This document shows positions 16,429 through 24,343 of a DNA stretch of 64,000 bases, in pieces. Within the stretch, counting starts at the first letter, position 1. Each line of letters opens with the position of its first letter. The notes under the pieces are model-generated. The model saw nothing but the letters and a program-made list of their open reading frames with translations, had not been told where the DNA came from and did not search any database. Position numbers and translations under genes: made by a program. The stretch covers positions 1-64,000 of the forward strand of contig CAXTAK010000011.1 in the NCBI GenBank assembly GCA_964242735.1, written 5' to 3'. The DNA is from CADCUY01 sp964242735. GTDB taxonomy: Bacteria > Actinomycetota > Actinomycetes > Actinomycetales > Quadrisphaeraceae.

Positions 16429-17178
16429 GTGCTGGTGGGCGCGGGCAGCGGGCAGCGGCTCGGGGCCGGCCTGCCGAAGGCCTTCGCGGTGCTCGCCGGA
16501 CGCACGCTGCTCGAGCACGCCGTCGAGCGGCTGCTGGCTCCCGGGTGCCTCGACGTCGTCGTGGTCGTGGTGCCCGCCGGCATGGTGGACCGCGCTCGCC
16601 TCCTCCTGCCGGACGGCGTCCTCACCACCGCCGGTGGCCCCACGCGCACGGCGTCGGTGTCGTCCGGCGTCGCTGTGCTCCACGACCTGTGGGGGTCGCT
16701 CCCGGACCTGGCCGAGCAGTCGCACCCCGGTGCCGGTCGTGCCGGCGACGATGTCGTCCTCGTCCACGACGCCGCCCGGTGCCTGGCGCCACCGGAGCTG
16801 ATCGCCCGGGTGGTCGTGGCGGTGCGCGCGGGCCACCGCGTGGTGGTCCCGGCCGTGCCCGTGCACGACACCGTGCGGGCGCTGCACCCGGGCGGGGGCA
16901 GCACCGTGGTCGACCGCTCGAGCCTGCGCGCCGTGCAGACCCCCCAGGGCTTCGATCGCGCGGTCCTCGAGGCCGCTCACGCCGGGGGTGCGTCGGCGCT
17001 GGTCACGGACGACGCGACCCTCGCCGAGGCGCTCGGGCACCCGGTGCACGTGGTGCCCGGCGCCGAAGAGGCCTTCAAGATCACCCGGCCCCTGGACCTC
17101 GCGCTGGCCGGCGCCGTGCTGGCGAGCGCTGCACCGGCCGGCGCCGTGCTGACGAGCACCCTGCCGGGGGCCCGGTGA
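16429..17178 (+). CDS. ispD: 2-C-methyl-D-erythritol 4-phosphate cytidylyltransferase IspD
   Basis: Third enzyme of the non-mevalonate isoprenoid pathway. Motifs are GAGSGQRLGAGLPKAF near the N-terminus, VHDAARCLAPPEL, QTPQGFDRAVL and TDDATLAEALG. The reading frame is clear but the start is not. GTG at 16429 leaves only four residues before the nucleotide loop, whereas relatives have a full beta strand there. The in-frame CTG at 16399, overlapping the carD stop as CTGA, would supply it (LTASGGRTACVLVG). I give the conventional GTG and flag the CTG. It overlaps ispF by four bases. Confidence 0.88.
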   Translation: MLVGAGSGQRLGAGLPKAFAVLAGRTLLEHAVERLLAPGCLDVVVVVVPAGMVDRARLLLPDGVLTTAGGPTRTASVSSGVAVLHDLWGSLPDLAEQSHPGAGRAGDDVVLVHDAARCLAPPELIARVVVAVRAGHRVVVPAVPVHDTVRALHPGGGSTVVDRSSLRAVQTPQGFDRAVLEAAHAGGASALVTDDATLAEALGHPVHVVPGAEEAFKITRPLDLALAGAVLASAAPAGAVLTSTLPGAR

Positions 17179-17666
17179 GCACCCTGCCCCTGGTGGGCAT
17201 CGGGGTCGACGTCCACCCCTTCGCCGCTCGCGACAGCGGCCGGGGCCTGTGGGTGGCCGGGCTGCTGTGGGACGACGGGCCCGGCCTGAGCGGGCACTCC
17301 GACGGTGACGTCGCCGCGCACGCCGCCTGCGACGCGCTGTTCTCCGCAGCGGGCCTCGGCGACCTCGGCCAGCACTTCGGCACCGCTGGGCCGCGGTGGG
17401 CGGGCGCGGCGGGCACCACCCTGCTGTCGGAGGCCGCCGCTCTGGTGCGCGGCGCCGGCCTGGAGATCGGCAACGTCGCCGTCCAGGTCATCGGCGTGCG
17501 CCCCCGCGTCGGGACCCGTCGCGCGGAGGCGGAGTCCGCGCTGGGGGCGGCCTGCGGGGCCCCGGTGCGGGTCTCGGCAACTACCACCGACGGGCTCGGG
17601 CTCACGGGGCGCGGTGAGGGCCTGGCGGCGATCGCGACCGCCCTGCTCGTGCCGGCCGGAGGCTGA
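17175..17666 (+). CDS. ispF: 2-C-methyl-D-erythritol 2,4-cyclodiphosphate synthase IspF
   Basis: A 163-residue trimeric zinc enzyme converting CDP-methylerythritol phosphate to the cyclodiphosphate. The metal ligands are in GIGVDVHPF and LSGHSDGDVAAHA, the C-terminal block TTTDGLGLTGRGEG closes the substrate site, and the LGQHFG segment is present. The GTG start overlaps the ispD stop (GTGA). A perfect hairpin follows 64 bases downstream. Confidence 0.95.
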   Translation: MSTLPLVGIGVDVHPFAARDSGRGLWVAGLLWDDGPGLSGHSDGDVAAHAACDALFSAAGLGDLGQHFGTAGPRWAGAAGTTLLSEAAALVRGAGLEIGNVAVQVIGVRPRVGTRRAEAESALGAACGAPVRVSATTTDGLGLTGRGEGLAAIATALLVPAGG

Positions 17667-17729
17667 CCCGGGCGCAGCCCCGTCCCCCGGCCGGCCGCCG
17701 TCCCGTCGCCGAGCCGGCCGCCGCACGCG

Positions 17730-17775
17730 CCGGGGGTCGTGCGCGCTACCAGCGATCAGCGCGCACGACCCCCGG
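17730..17775. terminator. Perfect 18-bp hairpin between ispF and sodA
   Basis: Arms 17730-17747 and 17758-17775 are exact reverse complements (CCGGGGGTCGTGCGCGCT) around a 10-base loop. It lies between two convergent genes and has no T-run, so it probably serves both strands as an actinobacterial-style terminator. Confidence 0.75.
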
Positions 17776-17791
17776 AGACCTCCGAACGCGC

Positions 17792-18433
17792 TCAGCCGAT
17801 GAGCACGCCCTGCGTCGCGGCGCGGGCCGCGGAGAAGCGCTGCTGCGCGTCGGCCCAGTTGACGACGTTCCACCACGCCTTGATGTACTCCGGGCGGGCG
17901 TTGAGGTAGTCGAGGTAGTACGCGTGCTCCCACACGTCGATCAGCGCGATGGGCGTCAGGCCCAGCACGAGGTTCGACTGCTGGTCGAACATCTGCGCCA
18001 CGACCAGGCGCTGGCCCACGGAGTCCCAGGCCAGGACGGCCCAGCCCGAGCCCTGCACCCCGGCGGCGGCGGCGGTGAAGTGGGCGCGGAACCCCTCGAA
18101 GGAGCCGAAGTCCGCGTCGATCGCGGCGGCGAGGTCGCCCGTGGGGGCGTCGCCGCCGTCGGGGGAGAGGTTGTTCCAGAACACCGAGTGGTTGACGTGC
18201 CCGCCGAGGTTGAACGCCAGGTTCTTCTCGTGCAGGTTCACCGCCGCCATCAGCGACGGGTCCCCGGAGGTGGCGGCGTCGCGTGCTGCGGCGAGCTTCT
18301 CCAGCGCGGTGTTCGCCCCGGTCACGTACGCCTGGTGGTGCTTGTCGTGGTGCAGCTCCATGATGCGACCGGAGATGTGCGGGGCCAGCGCCCCGGTGTC
18401 GTACGGCAGGTCGGGGAGGGTGTACTCGGCCAT
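17792..18433 (-). CDS. sodA: Superoxide dismutase, Mn/Fe family
   Basis: A 213-residue cytoplasmic SOD. Metal ligands are the histidine of MELHHDKHHQAYV, the histidine of GGHVNHSVFW, and D and H of DVWEHAYYLDYLN. The GG before HVNH and QMFDQQSN favour the manganese form over the iron form, although cambialistic use cannot be excluded. GGAGAA lies 6-7 bases before the ATG. No signal peptide is seen. Confidence 0.93.
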   Translation of the reverse strand: MAEYTLPDLPYDTGALAPHISGRIMELHHDKHHQAYVTGANTALEKLAAARDAATSGDPSLMAAVNLHEKNLAFNLGGHVNHSVFWNNLSPDGGDAPTGDLAAAIDADFGSFEGFRAHFTAAAAGVQGSGWAVLAWDSVGQRLVVAQMFDQQSNLVLGLTPIALIDVWEHAYYLDYLNARPEYIKAWWNVVNWADAQQRFSAARAATQGVLIG

Positions 18434-18550
18434 GGGTGTTCTCCGTCTCTGGATGACTCTGGGGTCTCCGGGGGTGCCGGCCGCGCGGGAGCGCGCTGGT
18501 CACCGCCCTCACCCTCCACCCTGGTCATCGCCGGGAGCAAGGGCGGGTCC

Positions 18551-19042
18551 TCACCGATCGCGGGCGAGCGCACCGCGCACCAGCGCCAGCGTCTCCTCGT
18601 CGTCGAGACCCGCCGCGCTGGCGTGCTGCGCCAGCACCGCGGCGCTGCGGCGCACCAGCTGGGTGCCGGTGCCGCCGGCGGGGTCGTGCGGCGCCGTGGT
18701 GGTGGCGACCACCGTGCCGGTGCGGCGGCGGCTGACGACCGCACCGGCCTGCTGCAGCTCGCTGTACGCCCGGGCCACCGTGCCCACCGCCACCCCGAGG
18801 TGCGCCGCGAGCGCGCGCACGGTCGGCAGGCGGTCGCCGGCCGCCAGGGCCCCGACGCTGATGTGGGCCCGCAGCTGGCTGCGGATCTGCTCGTACGGCG
18901 GCACGGGGGCGCCGGGGTCGACCACCACCGACGCCAGCGCCGGGCCCATCTCCGCACTCGTGCCGGAGCCCGCCTCCGGGCCCGCAGCCGCACCCGGCTC
19001 CGGTGGCAGCGCCCGTGCGCCGTCCGGTGCCGCGGTGCTCAC
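18551..19042 (-). CDS. GntR-family regulator, YtrA-like
   Basis: A 163-residue regulator: a disordered 45-residue N-terminus, the GntR winged helix (YEQIRSQLRAHISVGALAAG, LPTVRALAAHLGVAVGTVARAY, VVSRRRTGTVV) and a short helical tail without an effector domain, as in the YtrA subfamily. YtrA-type genes commonly sit with membrane or ABC genes they repress, and here the upstream partner is a multi-span membrane protein whose stop overlaps this GTG start (GTGA). Operator candidates are discussed at 20032. Confidence 0.82.
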   Translation of the reverse strand: MSTAAPDGARALPPEPGAAAGPEAGSGTSAEMGPALASVVVDPGAPVPPYEQIRSQLRAHISVGALAAGDRLPTVRALAAHLGVAVGTVARAYSELQQAGAVVSRRRTGTVVATTTAPHDPAGGTGTQLVRRSAAVLAQHASAAGLDDEETLALVRGALARDR

Positions 19043-20004
19043 CACGCCAGGCCGCTGCTGCTGTGGCTCGCCGGGCGGACGGCGGCGATCATCCCCGGCG
19101 ACGGCAGGCACAGCACCGCTGCGGTCGCCAGGGCGTGCGCCACCGCGACCAGGAGCAGGACGGCACTGGCCCCGCTGACCAGGGCGATGGACCCGGGGCC
19201 GTCGGCGAGGGACTGCACCGCGAGCCCCGCCTGCGCCCACAGCACCCCGGCGAGCACCAGCAGCCCGGCCGTCGCCCCGCGCAGCACCCGGTGCGAGGAC
19301 GCCAGGTGCGCCGGCGAGCGCCCCGCACCGGCGCCGGTGCGGGCGGAGACCGCGCGCAGGACGAGGACGACGGCGGCGAGCACGGCGGCCGTGCCGGCCA
19401 GGGCGGGCACGGCGAAGACCTCACCGGGGTAGGGGTCCGCGGTCAGCAGTGCGGTGCCACCAGCGCCCCCGCCGGCGGAGATCTGGCGCACGACGCTGCG
19501 ACCGTCCGCCGCGGCCGTCAACACCCCTGTCACGGCGACGGCTGCGGTGCTGCCGGCGGCCAGCACCAGCAGGCGGTGCAGGGCGACGGCGGGGGCGGGG
19601 CCGCGCGCGACGCCGGTGCCCGGCGGTGCCGGGGCCCCGCCGGGCCCGCTGGTGGCACCGATCGGCGCGGAGCAGCCATCGGTCGCGCGCGGACGGGTCA
19701 GCTCCACGAGGGCGAGGACACCGGTGTGGGTCAGCGCGAAGGCCACCGGGGCGAGCACCAGCGGCACCCCGGCGGCGACCCCGGGGGTGCGTTCGAGCAG
19801 CACCGCGGCGCCGACGGCCCCGATCGCACCCGCGACGGCGGCGACGACACCGGTGCCCGGGCCGCCACCGCTGCCCCCGGTGCCCGGGTGCCCGCTGGCC
19901 AGCCCCGGGGCCGCGATGCCCGCGCGGTGGGCGAGCAGCACGGCGACGACCGCGCCGACCAGCCCGGCGAGCAGCACCGGGCCGAGCATGACGAAGGAGT
20001 TCAC
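19039..20004 (-). CDS. Multi-span membrane protein paired with GntR regulator
   Basis: A 321-residue membrane protein with about seven hydrophobic segments and Ala/Gly-rich loops. It is first in a two-gene unit with the GntR regulator. I do not recognise a family; it lacks ABC motifs. The topology (even spacing, no large soluble domain) recalls the permease-like proteins encoded with YtrA regulators. The GTG start has GTGGAGG 8 bases upstream. Confidence 0.65.
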   Translation of the reverse strand: MNSFVMLGPVLLAGLVGAVVAVLLAHRAGIAAPGLASGHPGTGGSGGGPGTGVVAAVAGAIGAVGAAVLLERTPGVAAGVPLVLAPVAFALTHTGVLALVELTRPRATDGCSAPIGATSGPGGAPAPPGTGVARGPAPAVALHRLLVLAAGSTAAVAVTGVLTAAADGRSVVRQISAGGGAGGTALLTADPYPGEVFAVPALAGTAAVLAAVVLVLRAVSARTGAGAGRSPAHLASSHRVLRGATAGLLVLAGVLWAQAGLAVQSLADGPGSIALVSGASAVLLLVAVAHALATAAVLCLPSPGMIAAVRPASHSSSGLAW

Positions 20005-20031
20005 GGGGCCTCCACGCAGGTATCACCGTCG

Positions 20032-20055
20032 ATTGACTGCAGCACTCGATACAAT
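20032..20055. promoter_or_regulatory. AT-rich dyad upstream of the GntR operon
   Basis: ATTG (20032-20035) and CAAT (20052-20055) flank 16 bases, in the only AT-rich patch for several kilobases and 28 bases upstream of the operon start. It is a plausible site for the GntR protein or the promoter, but only the ends of the dyad match. Confidence 0.3.
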
Positions 20056-20115
20056 GCGTGGATCCGGGCGGAGTGTCAAACGGGCGGTGGCGACCCTGTG
20101 GGGGCCCGCCCGGGC

Positions 20116-20775
20116 TCAGTGGCCGCGGTCGATCCACTCCTGCCGGTGCGGTGCCTCCTCGCCGACCGTGGTGGTGGCGCCGTGGCCGGGGCGCACCACC
20201 GTCTCCGGTGGCAGCACCAGCAGCCGCTCGCTGATGGAGGTCACGATCTGCCCGAAGTCGCTGAAGGAGCGCCCGGTGGCACCGGGTCCCCCGGCGAAGA
20301 GGGTGTCCCCGGTGAAGACCGTCTCCAGGGCGGGCACGTAGAGGCACACCGAGCCCGGGGAGTGCCCCGGGGTGTGCAGCACGTGCACCTCCGCGCCGCC
20401 CACGGTGACCACCTCCCCGTCCTCCAGGAGCTGGTCCGGCGAGGAGGTGGGGTGGGTCAGGGTCCACAGGCCCAGGTCGGCGCGGTGCAGGGCCACCGGC
20501 GCGCCGAAGCGCTCCCCGGCGGCCGGGGCCAGCGCCACGTGGTCGTCGTGGGCGTGGGTGCACAGCACCGCGCGCACCCGCCGGCCGCCGACCACCGCGG
20601 CCAGGGCGTCGAGGTCGTGGGGGGCGTCGACGATCACGCACTCCGCGTCGTCGCCCAGGGCCCAGAGGTTGTTCTCGACGTCGAAGGTGGACCCGTCGAG
20701 GGAGAAGGTGCCGCTGGCGGTGGCGTGGTCCACGCGCACCCGCCCGGTGGGGCCCGCAGGGCCCGACGGGCTCAC
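20116..20775 (-). CDS. MBL-fold hydrolase of the mycothiol formaldehyde module
   Basis: A 219-residue metallo-beta-lactamase-fold protein with the zinc motif THAHDDH, HTPGHSPGS, GDTLF and a late RPGHG. Its GTG start overlaps the stop of the formaldehyde dehydrogenase gene. The same pair occurs in mycobacteria (Rv2259-Rv2260). In that context the likely role is hydrolysis of S-formylmycothiol to formate and mycothiol, parallel to glyoxalase II-type enzymes. The specificity is inferred from gene pairing only. Confidence 0.82.
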   Translation of the reverse strand: MSPSGPAGPTGRVRVDHATASGTFSLDGSTFDVENNLWALGDDAECVIVDAPHDLDALAAVVGGRRVRAVLCTHAHDDHVALAPAAGERFGAPVALHRADLGLWTLTHPTSSPDQLLEDGEVVTVGGAEVHVLHTPGHSPGSVCLYVPALETVFTGDTLFAGGPGATGRSFSDFGQIVTSISERLLVLPPETVVRPGHGATTTVGEEAPHRQEWIDRGH

Positions 20776-21857
20776 AGGACGACCACCGAGCGCAGCACGG
20801 CGCCGGAGCCCATCGCGGCGAAGGCCTCCTCCACGGCGTCGAGCCCGGTGGTCTCGGTGACGAAGTCCTGCAGGGGGAAGCGGCCCTGCAGCGCGAGCGC
20901 CGTCAGCACGGGGAAGTCGCGCTCGGGCAGGCAGTCGCCGTACCAGCTGCTCCTCAGCGCCCCCCCGCGGCCGAAGACGTCCAGCAGCGGCAGCTCCAGC
21001 CGCATCTCCGGCGTGGGCACCCCCACCAGCACCACGGTGCCGGCGAGGTCGCGGGCGTAGAAGGCCTGCCGGTACGTCTCGGGGCGGCCCACCGCGTCGA
21101 TCACCACGTCCGCGCCGTGCCCCCCGGTCAGCGCCCGGATCGCCTCGACGGGGTCGGTCCCGCGGCTGTCGACGACGTGGGTGGCCCCGAAGCGGCGTGC
21201 GCCGTCGAGCTTCGCCGGGTCGACGTCGGCGGCGATGATCGTGGTCGCGCCGGCAAGGCGCGCCCCGGCGATCGCCGCGGTGCCGACCCCGCCGCACCCG
21301 ATGACGGCCACGGAGTCACCGCGGGTGGTGCCGCCGGTGTTCACGGCGGCACCGAAGCCCGACATGATGCCGCACCCCAGGAGCCCGGCGGCGCTCGCGG
21401 GCAGCGCCGGGTCGACCTTCGTGCACTGCCCGGCGTGCACCAGGGTCTTCTCGGCGAAGGCGCCGATGTTCAGCGCCGCGGTCAGCTCCGTGCCGTCGGT
21501 CAGGGTCATGGGCGTCGCGGCGGTGCGGGTGTCGAAGCAGTACCAGGGGCGTCCGCGCCGGCACGCCCGGCACGCCCCGCACACCGCGCGCCAGTTGAGG
21601 ACGACGAAGTCGCCGACGGCGACGTCCACCACCCCGTCGCCGACAGCCGAGACCACCCCGGCGGCCTCGTGGCCGAGCAGGAAGGGGAAGTCGTCGCTGA
21701 TGCCGCCCTCGCGGTAGTGGACGTCGGTGCGGCACACGCCGCACGCCTGCACGTCCACGACCGCCTCACCGGGGCCGGGGTCGGGGACGACGATGTCGAC
21801 GAGCTCGACGGTGGCGTCCCTGCTGCGGGCGATGACGCCCTTGACGGTGCTGGTCAT
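20772..21857 (-). CDS. mscR: S-(hydroxymethyl)mycothiol dehydrogenase
   Basis: A 361-residue zinc alcohol dehydrogenase (MDR family) oxidising the formaldehyde-mycothiol adduct. Catalytic zinc ligands are in CGVCRTDVH and GHEAAG, the structural zinc cysteines in CGACRACRRGRPWYC, and the NAD loop is GCGGVGTAAIAGARLAGA. Mycothiol-dependence is inferred from overall match and from the coupled MBL gene. MshA in this window shows mycothiol is made. The start follows TACGGT by 6 bases, and the promoter is divergent from that of cysS. Confidence 0.88.
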   Translation of the reverse strand: MTSTVKGVIARSRDATVELVDIVVPDPGPGEAVVDVQACGVCRTDVHYREGGISDDFPFLLGHEAAGVVSAVGDGVVDVAVGDFVVLNWRAVCGACRACRRGRPWYCFDTRTAATPMTLTDGTELTAALNIGAFAEKTLVHAGQCTKVDPALPASAAGLLGCGIMSGFGAAVNTGGTTRGDSVAVIGCGGVGTAAIAGARLAGATTIIAADVDPAKLDGARRFGATHVVDSRGTDPVEAIRALTGGHGADVVIDAVGRPETYRQAFYARDLAGTVVLVGVPTPEMRLELPLLDVFGRGGALRSSWYGDCLPERDFPVLTALALQGRFPLQDFVTETTGLDAVEEAFAAMGSGAVLRSVVVL

Positions 21858-21863
21858 GGGCGC

Positions 21864-21869
21864 ACCGTA
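21864..21869 (-). promoter_or_regulatory. Leaderless -10 box TACGGT
   Basis: Minus-strand TACGGT ends 6 bases before the mscR ATG. The divergent cysS box is only 34 bases away, so the two promoters must share their upstream region. Confidence 0.6.
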
Positions 21870-21903
21870 GACGCTGGCGCCGGGGGGCGCCCGGGCCCGC
21901 CGG

Positions 21904-21909
21904 TAGCCT
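21904..21909 (+). promoter_or_regulatory. Leaderless -10 box TAGCCT
   Basis: TAGCCT ends 6 bases before the GTG of cysS and is divergent from the mscR box. Confidence 0.6.
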
Positions 21910-21915
21910 GGGGCG

Positions 21916-23406
21916 GTGCCCCTGCGCCTCCACGACACCGCCACGGGAGCGGTGCGCGACCTCGTCCCGCGCACCCCCGGCGCAGTCGGGGTGTACCTGT
22001 GCGGCGCGACGGTGCAGGCCTCCCCGCACATCGGCCACCTGCGCTCGGCGATCGCCTTCGACGTGCTGGTCCGCTGGCTCGAGGCCGGTCACGGCACGGC
22101 GGTCACGATGGTCCGCAACGTCACCGACATCGACGACAAGGTGCTCGCGAAGTCGGCGGAGGCGGGCGTGCCGTGGTGGGCGTGGGCGTACCGCTACGAG
22201 CGGGAGTTCGACGCCGCGTACGCCGCGGTGGGGGTGCGGCCACCGACGTACCAGCCGCGCGCGACCGGGCACGTGCCCGACATGGTGGCGATGGTCGAGC
22301 AGCTCGTGGAGAGCGGTCACGCCTACCCCGCCCGCGACGGCAGCGGCGACGTGTACTTCGACGTCCGCTCCTGGCCCGCCTACGGGGAGCTCACCCACCA
22401 GCGCGTGGAGGACATGGCCTCGGCGCCGGACGCCGACCCGCGCGGCAAGCGCGACCCCCGCGACTTCGCGCTGTGGAAGGGCGCGAAGGAGGGGGAGCCG
22501 GGCACCGCGTCGTGGTCGGCGCCCTTCGGGCGGGGACGGCCGGGCTGGCACCTGGAGTGCTCGGCGATGGCCCGGCGCTACCTCGGGCAGGCCTTCGACA
22601 TCCACGCCGGTGGCCTCGACCTGCGCTTCCCCCACCACGAGAACGAGCAGGCCCAGTCCCGGGCCGCCGGTGACGGCTTCGCGGGGCTGTGGATGCACAA
22701 CGGCCTCGTGCAGGTCTCGGGTCGGAAGATGGGCAAGTCGCTGGGCAACGCCCTGGCTGTCGAGCACGTCCTGGCCACCACCTCCCCGCTGGTGCTGCGC
22801 TACGCCCTCGGCGCCGCGCACTACCGCTCGGCGATCGAGCACGGGCCCCAGACGCTGGCGGACGCCGAGGCGGCGGTGGCGCGCATCGAGGCGTTCCTGC
22901 GCCGCGCCCAGGTGGCGGGGCCGGAGGTGGAGCCGGGTCGGGGCCTTCCTCCGGCGTTCGCCCGCGCCATGGACGACGACCTGAACGTGCCCGCTGCGCT
23001 GGCGGTGCTGCACGAGCACGTGCGCTCGGGCAACTCCGCGATCGATGCCGGCGACCTCGCTGCGGCTGCCTCCCAGCGGGCGCAGGTCGCTGGCATGGCC
23101 GGTGTGCTGGGGGTCGATCCGCTCGATGCGCAGTGGTCCACCAGCGTCGCGCAGTCCTCGGGGACCGACGACGCACGGGGTGCTGCCCTCGAGGTGCTCG
23201 TGGGCCATCACGTCGACCGCCGGTCGCGGGCGCGGGCTGAGGGGGACTACGAGACGGCCGACGACGTGCGCGGGATCCTCGCGGCTGCGGGCATCAGGCT
23301 GATCGACCTTCCCGGCGGAGGCACGATGCCGACCTACTCCGACACGGCTGCCACTCGCGCTGTGGCGCCTGGCACCGCTGGGAACCCGCGCCCCTCGGGC
23401 AGCTAG
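21916..23406 (+). CDS. cysS: Cysteinyl-tRNA synthetase
   Basis: A 496-residue class I synthetase charging tRNA-Cys. PHIGHLRS is the HIGH motif, RKMGKSLGN the KMSKS loop, and zinc ligands include C in YLCGATV, C in WHLECSAM and HAGGLDLRFPHHENE. The GTG start follows the TAGCCT box. The tail is unusual: after the anticodon-binding helices (ETADDVRGILAAAGIRLIDL) the family normally ends soon after a short acidic stretch with tryptophan, but here about 30 Ser/Thr/Ala residues follow (GGGTMPTYSDTAATRAV and onward). The downstream DNA is decayed, so the end may have been rebuilt. The core looks functional. Confidence 0.93.
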   Translation: MPLRLHDTATGAVRDLVPRTPGAVGVYLCGATVQASPHIGHLRSAIAFDVLVRWLEAGHGTAVTMVRNVTDIDDKVLAKSAEAGVPWWAWAYRYEREFDAAYAAVGVRPPTYQPRATGHVPDMVAMVEQLVESGHAYPARDGSGDVYFDVRSWPAYGELTHQRVEDMASAPDADPRGKRDPRDFALWKGAKEGEPGTASWSAPFGRGRPGWHLECSAMARRYLGQAFDIHAGGLDLRFPHHENEQAQSRAAGDGFAGLWMHNGLVQVSGRKMGKSLGNALAVEHVLATTSPLVLRYALGAAHYRSAIEHGPQTLADAEAAVARIEAFLRRAQVAGPEVEPGRGLPPAFARAMDDDLNVPAALAVLHEHVRSGNSAIDAGDLAAAASQRAQVAGMAGVLGVDPLDAQWSTSVAQSSGTDDARGAALEVLVGHHVDRRSRARAEGDYETADDVRGILAAAGIRLIDLPGGGTMPTYSDTAATRAVAPGTAGNPRPSGS

Positions 23407-23428
23407 CGCCGCGGCCGCAGCTGTCGTG

Positions 23429-23848
23429 CTACTGGAGGCGAGGCCGTCTCCTCGCTCTCGACTCGACGACCTGCCGGGCGGCCTCCCGGAGGACCGCAGC
23501 GGCGGCACCCGTGTCGCAGCGGTCCTGCAGACGGTCCAGGACGTCGCTCACCGACCACGCCCGGCCCCGGCGTCCGGATCGGTCACTGCCTCCAGGGGGC
23601 TGCCACCCGGTGACCTCGGCGTCGGTGGGGCCAGCACGCATCTGCTGGAACCAGGTGGGCGGACCGCTGGTGGGCCTCCTCCTGGCTGACGCCGCGACGC
23701 TCCGGCTCGAGGGTCCCGCGGACTCCAGCTCACCCAGGACCGCGGGACCCCACACCGGCCGGTGCACGCCCTCGACGGCCGGGGGCAGCAGGAGGTCCCG
23801 CTGCGGGCTCGGGCACATCACCGAGGTGTCGAGGACGACCGCGACCAC
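23429..23848 (-). pseudogene. PIN-domain toxin with catalytic core deleted
   Basis: The N-terminus reads VVLDTSVMCPSPQRDLLL and RPVWGPAVLGELE, the first strand and helix of a PIN ribonuclease, and it reaches MRAGPTDAEVTGWQ. It then jumps to DRSGRRGRAWSVSDVLDRLQ and a C-terminal helix. From memory of this actinobacterial family, about 60-70 residues containing the second and third acidic residues (PDPDDEHV and the VTxNxxDFP strand) are missing at the join. It is in frame but should be inactive. The DNA upstream (23850-24090) has a short acidic piece, MSDGDEDIAAVLSQLR, in another frame that might be the end of its antitoxin. Confidence 0.6.
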
Positions 23849-24330
23849 GTCGCCGTCGCGTCAGCGCGCCGACGACCGCCACCGCCCGCTGCGCCTCGTC
23901 CGAGGACGGCCGGTCCGGGGTGCATCGAGCCACCGTCAGGACGTCGGGTCCCCGAGGCGTCGGCGGGCGACCCCGTGGCGGGCGTGCGCAGCTGGCTCAG
24001 CACCGCGGCGATGTCCTCGTCCCCGTCGCTCATGGCGTCGGGAGCGGCGTGCTGCCCGCCGCGGCGCCGTCCAGTGGTCGACACCATGTGGCAACGACGT
24101 GAGCCGAACGCCGCCGACGACGATGTGCATCGGCCCGGACGTGCACCGGACGGTGTCCTGGCCGAGGTGCGGGCGCAGCGCCCTCACGATCCACCTGAGC
24201 CGGACTGGCTCTACCCTGGCGACGCGGACACAGCGCGATCGTCAGCCGGCTCACCCGCCGATGCTGTCGTCGTGACCGCCCACCCCGCCTGTCGGCACTC
24301 GACCGCTGTGACGACCTGCGCAGCACCACC
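23849..24330. other. Degenerate stretch between PIN remnant and rlmB
   Basis: Short overlapping frames on the minus strand change frame repeatedly (for example SDEAQRAVAVVGALT near 23900, DIAAVLSQLRTPATG near 24010, GPMHIVVGGVRLTSL near 24130). None forms a complete gene. It looks like a decayed antitoxin or other accessory gene. No repeat or tRNA marks an insertion point. Confidence 0.4.
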
Positions 24331-24343
24331 AGGAGGACACGAC

